A stretch of DNA of 64,000 nt from NCBI GenBank assembly GCA_029339505.1, contig JAQISU010000096.1:7886001-7950000 (forward strand), read 5' to 3'. The translations under genes were made by a program, and so were the position numbers. Positions 1 to 13,651 of this stretch are shown here, one piece after another. Under the pieces are notes generated by a model. That model was not told the DNA's origin and did not search any database. It saw only the letters and a program-made list of their open reading frames with translations. Numbering within the stretch: position 1 is the first letter of the stretch; every line of letters starts with the position of its first letter. Source of the stretch: Unio delphinus. Lineage: Eukaryota > Mollusca > Bivalvia > Unionida > Unionidae.

Positions 1-1064
1 CTAATTACAAGCTCAGTGTGACACACGATATCCTTTATAAGCATTTGCATGTCACTGAAAAATGTATCGGTAAAAAATGACTGCACAATTTCTCTTATTC
101 GCATAAATATGATTAATTTACTAGTAAAGTTATTGATCAAAGACAATTTTTTATTAACAGCTTCACCAGCTGGTGCATGTCCATGTACATTGAAGCTTAG
201 TAATATATGATTTTAACAAATATTTTCATGACAACATAGCTATGCAAATGTATGTTGTTTGAAAATTGTATTACTATGACATACGAATTCCGACAGTAAT
301 CATGCAATTATAGTGTTTACTACAAGTATGTCCAACATGGACAAGTAAATAAACATTAAAATATATAAAATTATGCCATTGCAGAGCAGGTGAGACAATG
401 TTCTGTAGAATTCTTGTTTAATATTTTAGCACAGTTATCTTCAAAAGACATTTCAACAATAATTTTACCCAGCAAATTATGATGTTTCATTTTCAAAGGA
501 GAGTGCTCAAAGGACAAACATTTTAACATAAAAAGCAATATACAAAAACAGTTTCACATTCAGTGGCTAACAACTAGGTGATAACATAAAATTTATATGA
601 TCTCCATTGCAATGCACATACACCATGTTAATATTAATGAAAAGGCAGCAGAAAACATTCAAAAAGATATGTGATGAACTGTGTAAAAATAAGCTTTATG
701 CATCTTCAAAAACATTTTTTGGTGTCTTTGCTTGTTTGTAAGATGTCAGTCTTGCCATGTATTATTGGCAAATTGATATTGGTCGAGTTTGTTGTTTCAA
801 AAACAGCAGCAAGTTTGTTGGTCAGTGAGACAGTACATGAGCAAGTTTCTTATTTGGATATGTTGCATCGTAGTCAAGCCCTCTCACATTCCTAGTGATC
901 TTCACATGGATCAGTACTCAAATGTTTGTGTCAGTAAATGGCTTAAGTAAATTTATACCACCAGATTCTAGGGATATATTATTTCTGTCTTGAGCAATGT
1001 GAAATTGTGTTCTGTGTCTCTTAAATATACTAAGCATCGGGTCCTATCCAGGCATGGCAAAATT
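1..1064 (-). other. Downstream region / 3' UTR of SPO11
   Basis: No coding exon is recognised. The first minus-strand AATAAA below the stop is at 150-155, about 910 nt downstream, and could be the poly(A) signal. The rest is AT-rich without visible repeats. Confidence 0.4.
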
Positions 1065-1184
1065 TCATATCCAACCTCCACACCTGATCTTGCTTGGTAG
1101 GTATACATCACATAGAAATGATGAGGAAATAGAGTCCAGACTTTGAATTTCTGCTTTTTTCTGGGTTTTCAGCAATTCTTCAAT
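1065..1184 (-). CDS. SPO11: SPO11 exon 13, C-terminus and stop (residues 360-398)
   Basis: [20 protein letters not shown] then [19 protein letters not shown] and TGA match human KAEIQAL and RVYLPNKLKFGGWI. The acceptor is CATTTTTTAG. The first 28 nt of the exon and its whole upstream splice region lie inside the tandem duplication, so a second identical acceptor exists at 2767. Confidence 0.96.
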   Translation of the reverse strand: MEELLKTQKKAEIQSLDSISSSFLCDVYLPSKIRCGGWI

Positions 1185-4100
1185 CTAAAAAATGAAAGGA
1201 AGTATAGTGAGTGTGTTGCACCGTGCTGATCATAAAATTCAATACTATATATTCATTTATTTTCATGGATGTCAACTGTTGTGCTTTTGAGAAAGAAAAT
1301 ATGACATTTTGTCAGTACTTAAATTTTGAGGACTTGGGTTTGTGTTGTCAAATATGTTTGCCTTGACGGGTCATTTGTTTTTAATCACATGGCCTGTGGA
1401 AACCACAAAAGCTATGGAAGTTGATACCCCCTCCCCTATCACAAAAGTGAATCTCAAGAAATTAGCTGAAAAGCCTATAGAACAAATCTTCAGTTAAAAC
1501 TTGTACATAAAATAACTGAAAAATGGATGTACTAAGCTATAGTATAGGCATTTTATTTGTTTATATTTTTTTTATTGTTCTTTGTAATAATAATAGAAAC
1601 TATATTTTCAGTTGGTAACACATTCATTTACAAATAAGAACCAATATATCTCAAAAACCTCTGTTCATACACAATACATTACCAACTATTCAAGTAACTG
1701 CTAAATCAAAGCACATGTGAAAAACATGAGGTGTGTGCGCACTATAATAAGTGCGCTATATTATCCATGATATCTTTGATCTAATACACTTATTAAAGAA
1801 GGAAGAACTATCTGAGACTGATTTAATATTACTTGGGGCTTAATTATTATCGTGAGGAAAGTTCTTTCATACATAGCATGTGAAAACTGAAAACTGTTTG
1901 AACAGCTCCTTTTTTGCCCCATGGGTACTTAGAAATTTTGACCTGTTAATGAAAATAATCAGGTAAATGTGGGAAGGGGCAACTTGTACATCATTTTCAA
2001 ACCTATCTCAAAAATATTCTCTAATGTATTTCATCTATTACCTTGTCTATTTACTGATAAAGAATTATTTTACATCCCCTTTCATAAAGTCCAAAAATTG
2101 TTATGATCTTGGAAGCAGATGTATTACTCCAAATTATATTACTCTAATCCAAAGTAAATATTGATGTAACTTTTGTAAAACTTAACTCTGCACTGTAATA
2201 GAATTATCTCTGTAACTGTAACTGAATAAAGGCCATCGTTTTCTTTAGGAGCAAAAGATAAATATTTTCTTTTACATTTAGTTTATATTTTACCATTGTA
2301 AGTTCTTAGATACAAACAAAAATAGTTTAATAAAATTAAGTCATTTTCAAATCAAACTTATCAAGAATAAAAATAAAAATATGAAACATCAGTTGGCAGT
2401 CTTGTCCTTGCTCTTGCCTTGACCATGGTATGGTTATTAGCAGGACAAAGGTTTTGTCTTTCTTTAGAATGATTCTAATTTTATATTATCCTCATAGTGT
2501 GGATGCTCCAATTACAACTGGTCATCCTAAAAAAAGTAAAAGACACACACAGGGCTTAGGGCAGGAAACATTTCTTGACGTTCAGACATCCCTCCAACCT
2601 GACATTGTCATCTGGTCAACAGCTGCAAAGAAAATGATCATAGTTCCTAGTGGAACTAACTGTGTCATGGGAAGAGAGGACAGAAGAGGCTCATGAGAGA
2701 AAGAGGATGAAGTACTAAGAATTTCTTAGTACTTCATCCTTTTCTGGGTTTTCAGCAATTCTTCAATCTAAAAAATGAAAGGAAGTATAGTGAGTGTGTT
2801 GCACCGTGCTGATCATAAAATTCAATACTATATATTCATTTATTTTCATGGATGTCAACTGTTGTGCTTTTGAGAAAGAAAATATGACATTTTGTCAGTA
2901 CTTAAATTTTGAGGACTTGGGTTTGTGTTGTCAAATATGTTTGCCTTGACGGGTCATTTGTTTTTAATCACATGGCCTGTGGAAACCACAAAAGCTATGG
3001 AAGTTGATACCCCCTCCCCTATCACAAAAGTGAATCTCAAGAAATTAGCTGAAAAGCCTATAGAACAAATCTTCAGTTAAAACTTGTACATAAAATAACT
3101 GAAAAATGGATGTACTAAGCTATAGTATAGGCATTTTATTTGTTTATATTTTTTTTATTGTTCTTTGTAATAATAATAGAAACTATATTTTCAGTTGGTA
3201 ACACATTCATTTACAAATAAGAACCAATATATCTCAAAAACCTCTGTTCATACACAATACATTACCAACTATTCAAGTAACTGCTAAATCAAAGCACATG
3301 TGAAAAACATGAGGTGTGTGCGCACTATAATAAGTGCGCTATATTATCCATGATATCTTTGATCTAATACACTTATTAAAGAAGGAAGAACTATCTGAGA
3401 CTGATTTAATATTACTTGGGGCTTAATTATTATCGTGAGGAAAGTTCTTTCATACATAGCATGTGAAAACTGAAAACTGTTTGAACAGCTCCTTTTTTGC
3501 CCCATGGGTACTTAGAAATTTTGACCTGTTAATGAAAATAATCAGGTAAATGTGGGAAGGGGCAACTTGTACATCATTTTCAAACCTATCTCAAAAATAT
3601 TCTCTAATGTATTTCATCTATTACCTTGTCTATTTACTGATAAAGAATTATTTTACATCCCCTTTCATAAAGTCCAAAAATTGTTATGATCTTGGAAGCA
3701 GATGTATTACTCCAAATTATATTACTCTAATCCAAAGTAAATATTGATGTAACTTTTGTAAAACTTAACTCTGCACTGTAATAGAATTATCTCTGTAACT
3801 GTAACTGAATAAAGGCCATCGTTTTCTTTAGGAGCAAAAGATAAATATTTTCTTTTACATTTAGTTTATATTTTACCATTGTAAGTTCTTAGATACAAAC
3901 AAAAATAGTTTAATAAAATTAAGTCATTTTCAAATCAAACTTATCAAGAATAAAAATAAAAATATGAAACATCAGTTGGCAGTCTTGTCCTTGCTCTTGC
4001 CTTGACCATGGTATGGTTATTAGCAGGACAAAGGTTTTGTCTTTCTTTAGAATGATTCTAATTTTATATTATCCTCATAGTGTGGATGCTCCAATTACAA

Positions 4101-4973
4101 CTGGTCATCCTAAAAAAAGTAAAAGACACACACAGGGCTTAGGGCAGGAAACATTTCTTGACGTTCAGACATCCCTCCAACCTGACATTGTCATCTGGTC
4201 AACAGCTGCAAAGAAAATGATCATAGTTCCTAGTGGAACTAACTGTGTCATGGGAAGAGAGGACAGAAGAGGCTCATGAGAGAAAGAGGATGAAGTACTA
4301 AGAATTTCTTGCCAGAGCAGAGGATGGAAAATATAGTTGTTTCCTGTGGAAGATGGCTGCAAAGGGTTTCCAGTCCAGTCAGTCTAGATTATGCTCAGTG
4401 CAATGTGAATAAAAGAAAGGGCACACAAGACAGCTATGCAAGCACTGGGTAGGGCTGCAGAGAAAGCATCTATTTGGCTTTGGCTCAGACATGAAGAAAA
4501 AATATGACATCCATCACAGACGTATTGTACTTGGTGACTACCTGTAGAAAGATGGGCACTCAGAATATGATGTCTGTTGAAACAGTTTCACCAACTGTAT
4601 ATCTACACTCTGTTCTAGTTAACCATATGCTTAACATGTTGCAATTGGCTGGGTAAGCACCACAATCAAGTTATGCATCACAACTGGTGGAACTTGAGTA
4701 GAAGTCAATGAAACTGGGTCCATACACTAACTTGAACCAACTGAGTTACTCTTATGGGGTGGGCAATTCATCCAATTCTCATAAATGAACAAAAGCAGTA
4801 ATATACAAAAATCGGAACAATATGTTAAAAATTCGGAAGCATTATGGGGGAATTTATAAGCTTGGAAATTGAGATGGCTTCATATATCTGATGATGTCAA
4901 ATTTTAAGAAATCTTTTTTTTCTGCTGGGCAGGTCAGACAGCTATAAAGAGATTGCATTACTACATGCAAAAC

Positions 4974-5005
<32 letters not shown>

Positions 5006-8000
5006 TGTATGTATGTATGTATCTCATAGAGAGAAACTAAAATACATCAGTGGGTAAAATTTATATTGCTACTCTTGCAATATCAATTTTGGAACTATTT
5101 GTATTCCCATTTAGAAAATGTATCTGGTGTTATTCAAATTTGTATTGACATATTTAGGCCCAATTAATTTTTCTAATGCTTCTTCTTTTTCTATTTCATC
5201 CTCATCAGGATGTAAAGATCTTAAAATGTCACTGTACACCATCTAATGAATGTTTATGCAATTAATGAGATACCATCAAGAAATGCTAAATATGAATTCC
5301 AAATAGCAGAAGTAGACTTTCAGGTATTAAGTTTTTTATAATTAGTTTTCAACAAGAATCACCAAAACTGTCAGTCACTAGACTACATGACATGTTGATA
5401 TGTTTCACCCATACAGTATTGTTTACCTGTAATAATCTATGACAAACAGTACACATTTTTAAGAAAATAAATCTTGTGACTAAATATAGTACTAACATTT
5501 TTGAAGAAACAATTTTAACTTTTATCCCAATAGTGTTTGAAAATTATAGGCACTGAATAAAGATTTTTGTAAACTGAAATCAAGTGAAAAAATTTAATTC
5601 ATCATTATCTACTGAACGGCAAGCTTGCCAAGGCAGTCTTGAAATAGACAAATTAAAGAACAAAAAAAATTGTTAAACTAAACTCACAATTTAATTAAAA
5701 TATTTTGTTTGTAAAATGTTGCTGTCCCAACATGGTTTTAAAATGTGGAAATTTCTTTTTATTGATAATGTGAATGCAGCTGTTAACTGCATTGGCACAG
5801 AATGGAAAAAATTCATGCAAATAAAGTTTTTGCCATTCAAAATATATCATATAAAGAAAATTAAAATTTTTTAGTAGATACAATGGGACCCAGCTATAAC
5901 CCGCCCCGCTATAACCCGAATTCAGATATAACCCGGTCGTGGCATGGCTCCCGAAATTTTGGGTAATTTATTACAGGTATTTTTCTCAAAGACCCAAAAA
6001 AAAAAAAATTAAGAGTTTAATTATCATTCTCATTTTCGTCTAAACAGTGCGAAAAGAATGTGTAGAAAATGTATTATCAAATTTCTTCTAGTTTTGTGCC
6101 AAAATAAACGTCGGAAATACGAACCTATTGCTGGGCCTACTGAGAACTTTGATCTTTGTTTATTGTTGAAAAATTACAGCTCATAAGTGTCAATATTACA
6201 ATTACTAATTCCTGAGTAATGAAGCCATCGTGTCTACTTTGTGTTTGTCTTGAATGCATTCCGAATACAATCGTTGCTCAAATAATCTCCGATATATGTT
6301 CTCTTAATTTCATACACAACTAAACAACAGCCAATGCGGCGGTTGATAAAAGATTCTCACCAGAATGTATAAATCAATTAATTTAAGTACATTGTTTATC
6401 ATCAGAGTGAACTGCCAAGCTAAACAGTGACATAATTCAGTGGTTAAAATACAGCCAGTTCTGCCTGATGTATTTATTAGAGTACATCAAAAGAACATGA
6501 CGCAATAACTGGGCAGCAAGTTCAAAGGACTTTGACTAGCAGCTTGGGTGGGAAAATGTGCTGATATTTACAATGACTGAATTCAGAGACAGAAAAATCC
6601 TGAGATGTACATGTAGTTATTATAAGAATACACTTTAGCTTCCATTATTTAATCTATGGACATGTACTATTTCATCATTCATTACGTACACCCATTACGT
6701 AATTTTTGTTTTTTTCTTTTCATTGAATTCAGTCACATAATGATCTGTGACAAAATTATTAAATATTTTACATCCGTGTGTGGATATTTTCAATGGAAAT
6801 ATTTGTATTATGGATTCAATGTATGTTACAAGATTTGCTGGTGAGTATACGGTGTTGATACACTTTTCATGCAATAGATTATACATGTATACATAAATTA
6901 GACACGTGTATGTACCAATGCATGGTTCTTTGAATAAAGTAATATATTATATCTGCAATTTCTGTTACCACAGCAAATGTTTTTCTCATTTAATATATAT
7001 TGATCAAAAATGGTAATTGTGCCATGCATTTTCGCACCCGTCTTTATGTAAACCCCCCCCCGCCCCATTAAATCTAAAAATGTGTTGGTATTGTACATGG
7101 TTGCTTATAACACGGTTCGGTTCATAGCCCGGTCGGATTCTATGGCTCCCAACTACCGTGTTATAGCAGGGTCCCACTGTATATGGAAATATTTCACTTG
7201 TGAAAGCCTAGCTGTTGGGGACACTACTGCAACTGATTTGTGGGCTGACTACCAGCTAAATGATAACTTTTAGCTGCTGATTTGAAGATACAGGCCAATT
7301 ATTTAGTGATTTTCCATAATTGATATATTTACTAAAACCATTGCATAAACTATAACTACCTTTGTCTGTTATCTCACTGACTTAAATAACTCTGATTAAA
7401 AAATCCATGAAATGAGCACATGACACAGTATTTGTAATTGATAATTGATGTCAAAGTTATGTCATATTTGTTCACATAATTACTTCCAAATGTTTAATTG
7501 GTCATTATGACATTCAGCTAGTTCTAATGTTATGTTTCATGGTCATATTTTTAAAAGCAGTCACGTCTCAAACAAGGACCAACATCAAACTGCCTGTATA
7601 GTATGGATACCTCAAGCTGCCTCTTTTCTTTTAAACAGTGTCAGGCTTCTCTTTCATACATTTTCTGCATAGTTGTTAGTTTCAACCATAATTCTTTATT
7701 TAATACCTGGGGATAATATTTAAATATGAAATCTAAATTTTTTTCCCCTCTCATCCCCCCCCCCCCAAAAAAAGGACAAGGCTTTTAGTGAACTTAGTCA
7801 CTTTCAAAGCATGTGGCTCTCTTATCCACACTCCACTGTCATCCAATTCTATCTCCATTTCCGACAGACAGAGAAAATGTGATAATTCAATATCACTGCC
7901 AATACTTACTGAATCAATATCAATTTTGTCCTCTGATGTCAGCAATCACATGTATTAACTCTTAAATTGCTACAAAATTCCAGAAAATTCCTGCATTTAG

Positions 8001-11000
8001 TGGCCAAATTTAGTATATGTCATCTCTGAGATCAAGAAGCATCATTTGTTAACCCTATTTGTGATTGGCTGAATGTTCATACACTGTCCATTATTGATGA
8101 ATTTGATTGTCAGAAACATTAACATAAAGAGTAGATCTGTCACTGATGTAAAATGAACATGTAAACAGCAAGCAGATATATCCACTATTGCAGATAACAC
8201 TGCTTGTGTACAAGCAGTTTTATCAGTCACTGCAGAGGTAAGGCATATGTACAGGTATGCAGCGGTTACAGATATTAGTTGAGAAAGAGTTTACGCAATG
8301 AACAGAAATTCCTGATGATGACCGTTTTAATTTTTAATAATATGCATATGTATATTGTATCATTCTTAACATATTAAAGTTCTGAAATTCCTAACTCAGT
8401 AGGGGACCATATTTTGTCTGGATGATAGAATTTGTTGATAATTAATATATATTCTTCAATGTTAGTAATGTTGGGGAAATGTGATGTTGGTTTACATGGA
8501 CTGGAAATTTTGAATAACAGAACTGAGGTCAACATTGCTTTACTCCATGAAAAGCATTTAACCTCTCTTGTCCATGCATGGTAATACTTCATGTATGGTC
8601 TGTCCAGTAGATATATAGCTTTAGAAATATCTGTCTTGGTCATTGGTGTGAGTACACTCTCTGGTATGCCCAGCCTGTAAGCAGAAATATAATCTCTAGA
8701 CTTAGGATTTCATAACATTTAATCACATCATTTTATTGATAAAACATTGCTTTAATCAATTTTTTTATATTTGATATTTCAATGTTTTCTATGCCCTCCC
8801 TCAACCAATGTGTAATACAAATGGTAAATCTGCCTGCTGAACACAATTAAATGCCCTTAAATATATCGACTTCCTCTGAATTAATGCAGTTAACATAATG
8901 TTGTGTCGACCATCAGAGCTGGTTTCTTTTTATATAATTTCTATTAAGTCTGCTTTATTGAACATTTTCTTAATTAATATTCATCAGGTATGTATTCAAA
9001 CCAGGCAATTAAATAAGATTATTGTGTATTACAATGTAACAGTCCATCAATGTTGATGGGTCAGGCTTTATTTCAAAGACAAACATTTAAAAAAAATATG
9101 AAGACTGATGTGTCCGTTTTGTTACTCAAAAGCAGTAAGGGTAAAACCTCCAACACTGACTTCAAAATGAGAATGCTTTTTGGGTAACTACAAACTGATA
9201 CCATCAACATTCTTGTACAATATTCTGAACTCTGACTTGAACACTTCCAATAATTTTCTACCAGTTGGTTACCACTAAAATATTGAAAGTCCACCGTGTG
9301 AAGCTAACAACTAACTCAAAATTGGCTGGTGGTGATGAGGAAAAAGACATATAAAGTATCTTTCATATCTGTTTTGGTGAATATAAATTAAAATATCTGC
9401 ATGACATATAACTGGAGGAAAATTCAGTTTCTTAGTATTTGATGCAGAAAACTGTATTATAAATTTCAGTTCACAGATATGAGCATTAAATTTGAAATGG
9501 CCAAAAATGTAATTATTATTATTCAAATACATTTATGAAATGAGATCTAACTTTATTTTGTCTACTGCAATAGTATAACATTTATGACTATAGTACGTGA
9601 TGCACTCTCTTGATGTTTTTAAAAAGCCACAAAAGGCAATATTTTTTCTTAAGTCTTTTTAAAAAATTTTGCTGTCTTTAAAAATTATATATTTCTTCAA
9701 TTGACTTTAGAATACTAATTAATTAAATCTAGTGCAGAACATTACAGCTCAATTTCATAACATTCTCACTAAGGCCTGAAAAATATTTTTAAAATTGCAA
9801 TTTTTTCACAAGTTTATATTAATTAAGAACAAATTAGATTATATTGCTTACAACAGTCATGACAGACAATGTTGAGATATTATTGGTAAAATATCAGTCT
9901 ATTTCATAAAGTATTGACAGAAGGCTTCATACATATGTATCTTGATTTGTTAAGTGTATTAAACTTGATAATAATTATCATATGTAATCCCGATTCGGTG
10001 TAGACAGTTCAATAACTTTATATCTATGGAAAAACACTGACCAGATTTACCAAACAATTTCTGTCCATTAAGATTATTAATTAACATCGTATGTTGCAAA
10101 TACCTTAGAATATCTGTAGGCAAGATTCCCAACCACTGCATGCATGGTACAGACAAATGTTGAGCTTCAAAAGAGAGGGACTGAAAAAAGACAACAGAAT
10201 CTTGCACCTGATATTCAAATGGTGTATCTAGCATATGTGATTTTAATTGTTGGTTATGATGTTGTGCACTGCAAACACTAAAGAAGTGGTCACTCATTAA
10301 TATTAATTGAATTGTATGAACAGATAACTAGTTGTTAAAAAATATGGGGCAGAGAAGTCAATTTCAAACAGTAAATTATTAGTTTTGGAACAAATATAGA
10401 AAATTCAACATAAACCAAGAATCTGCCAGATGATTACACCTTCACTAGGTCTGAAGCCATCTTTATTTCCAATTTATGGGCAATAATAATATGTGTACGT
10501 TTTGCCATTAATTGTTTTTAGCTCAAATATTAATGCAATTAGCATGTCAGTTGCCAAATATTTTGGAAAGACAGTAATGTCATCAATTTATTAAACTAAG
10601 TGTTAATACATATGCACAAGATTATGAACCTGAAAATGATCTGACCATCATTCAAACATGCCGAACATTAGTTTACGTCTGTGAAACAATCACATGTCTT
10701 TCAGATTTGTTTATTTTATTCACTAGAAGTCTCTACAAAATCATCTTTGGATACTTTGGTCTAAGAACTTTGTTTCTCAACAAAAAAGTTTGTTAACCCT
10801 GTATATTCAAGGATAACACCCAATTATTATAGGAACAAACCTTTATTTGGCATCACCCATCCTAAGAAACTATTTTTCTCCTCCCTGAAAATGGCTTCTC
10901 AAGACATGTGTAACTGCATTTTGTCACCCACTGTGTGGATGAAAATCATCAAACAAGAGCCAATTACTGTAGTGGATCACTTTGTGCACATGGAACATAA

Positions 11001-12890
11001 TTTTAGCAATTACTGCCGGCATTTGTATTGTTTCTGTTGAATTCAATTACCAGATCAATAAATTGGTTGGGATTGATTACTGATAGGTGCTTGTTGTAGA
11101 CATTTCACTGCAAAATTGGGGTTTGATTATATTTTGAACAACTTAAACAAGTAACTTTATGCTAAAAAAAATTAAATATATATCAACAGCATCATTCAGA
11201 TTATACTGAGTGGTATGTAAAGGTCATTATGTTAAAATTCAGTGAAAAAATGCTGAATATATACTAGCATGTATACAATATATAATTAAGCATCACGGGT
11301 CTGCTAATTGTGCATGCTTCAAATTACCAGTACAGGTCTCTGATACAGCTTCTTACCCGTGAGCCAAACTTGTATGTTGCCATTATTTCTATACCTGTTT
11401 AAGTAAAAAGAAATGAAATATATGTAAAAAATTCAAATGATCAAGCATGCCACATTTTTGTTCAACTCAAAAATGATTTTTTTACACATAAAATACACAA
11501 GTCTTACAATAAAATGATAATTTTAAAAAATTTAACTTTGAAAATCTTGTTCTTTTCAAAATTTTGATTCAGTACCAATGAAATTTCTTGAATCCTTATT
11601 ATATGATGGCTTAAGTATTTTAATGATTATTTTCAGACCAACAGCACCCAGAAGGCTGACTAATTAAACCCTTTTTATATACAGAGACCTGAATGTAAAA
11701 GAGCTGACAGTTTCAAAGGTTTGGGTAATAGAGATTTTATATTGTGAGTTGACAAAAATCAGATTATCCATTTTCAATACACATGCTTTTAAAAATTATG
11801 TTTGTTTGTTGATCTAAATTTGTTTATTATAGAACAAAACTGTGGAAGTTAAAGTTTTCCACTGCCCTGGTTAAGCTACAACATAGAAATCTCTACTTCA
11901 ATCAGTCACAATTACACAAATAAGTTACATGTTTGGTATCAATTTTGATCTAAAAGATCTCCCCACACATGTTTATCTTATCAATCAACTTTGTCCTGAA
12001 ACAATCTTCATATTAGCTAAGAAAATCAAGATTTTCATTGACTTTTGTTGCCTTATTGACCCCACCAATTAGATCATACAACAAACCAATAGTTATCTAG
12101 CCCTGTGAAAAACTAATAGTGGACATGACTGCATTAGGATGAAATTACATGTGGAGGCAGAATTTGGGTAGGGTTTTGATTACATTGAGTACTTGTGTTA
12201 TTACTGACTACTACTACTAATACCACAGTAAAACCTGTCTTGAGGAGACCACTGCTGAAAAAGTCCAGTGGTCTCCATGCACAGATTTACTGACTATAGA
12301 CTGTTATGACCTGCCATGCAAGACCATCTTCTGAAAAGACATTTATTATTTTTTAGCAGAATGGGTGGTACTTTAACTTAGGTAGATTCTACTGTACTAC
12401 CACTACTAACAGTAATAAATGTTGTTGTTGTTACAGTACTAACTTATGTACCATTGATCTTCTTGTGATCAGAGCTATTAAATATTCCTTAAAGTAATTG
12501 ATGTTTTAATTTAAGAAGTTATTTTATCTTTTGCTTTGGTACACCTTTAATTTCCATTATTCAAATACGATTAAACAATTTTATCTATTTTCTAAAGAGG
12601 TAATCTCATTTATAATTAGCCAAGTTGATAGATAATAAAAGTTGTTAATGAATACAATGAATTCATTTAATGCGTATGAAAATGCTCTAATTTAGAACAG
12701 TTTGTCATATCTGTCTATGCAGATCAACTGCTGAGCTCCTTTCTTAATAATTAAATTATTTGCAGAATTCAGGGTTTCAAAGTAAATGCAGCAATGTTAC
12801 ATCTCAAAATAAGATAAACTACATGATTAACTAGACAATGTTCTCTGTCACTTTAAATGTGCCAAACAATATCACCCTCTTTAAATACAG

Positions 12891-12937
<47 letters not shown>

Positions 12938-13563
12938 AACATTCTCTCTTAAAATGTGCAAAATTTCTTCTATAACTGAGATTTGACATGTACAACAAAT
13001 TAATTTTATATTTTGACACAAAGTCTTAACATTTTTCTTTCACAGATGTTTTATAACAAAAATGTTAATTTTCTTTTCAAGACTCATGACTGATTCACAT
13101 CAGGCTTTTATACGCTGTTTTCAATTTTTGCTACATATCTGTATGAATACAAAAACATAACACTTTTTAGCATTTTTTTTCTAAATGGAAATCATGAACA
13201 AAATGTATTTGTTTTCATTTACTGATTTCTTAACTAATCATAGATAAGTATACAGATCTTTCACTGAGCAAGCAAAAAGAATACAGTTAGAACAAGTGTT
13301 TCTTTTCAATAAAAAATTATATCTTTATTACTAGTTCATAAGATACTGTTTCCATTTTGTTCCACATATAATATGCTAACAACAATTTAGGTTTATTACA
13401 ACCTACACACATCTCACCTATGTATAGTTATGGAAAAGGTCGTAAGATTTGAAATTCAACAATATGTCCTAATTTGTAAGAGAAAGAAGAGCACCTCAGA
13501 AAAGCATGTTAAAAACTACCTGTCATGTTTACATCTACAAATGACTTTGTTACTTTATGACAG

Positions 13564-13651
<88 letters not shown>

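Larger units (their letters stand above)
1157..4310. repeat. Tandem duplication, two 1571-bp copies with 12-bp inverted filler
   Basis: Copy 1 is 1157-2727 and copy 2 is 2740-4310, offset 1583 bp; I saw no difference where I compared them. The 12-bp filler (2728-2739) is the reverse complement of 2705-2716. The unit spans the 5' part of SPO11 exon 13, its acceptor and adjacent intron 12. Near-identity suggests a recent event or an assembly artefact. Confidence 0.93.

Noticed and set aside
1967..4279. Pairs of identical 65-aa and 88-aa ORFs
   Set aside because: The identity comes from the 1571-bp tandem duplication, not from coding constraint; the frames show no family resemblance except the retroelement relic.
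7751..7945. Minus-strand ORF with [10 protein letters not shown] and ALKVTKF, first taken as the SPO11 last exon
   Set aside because: It lacks a proper acceptor and the VYLP..GGW end; the true last exon with full homology lies at 1065-1184.
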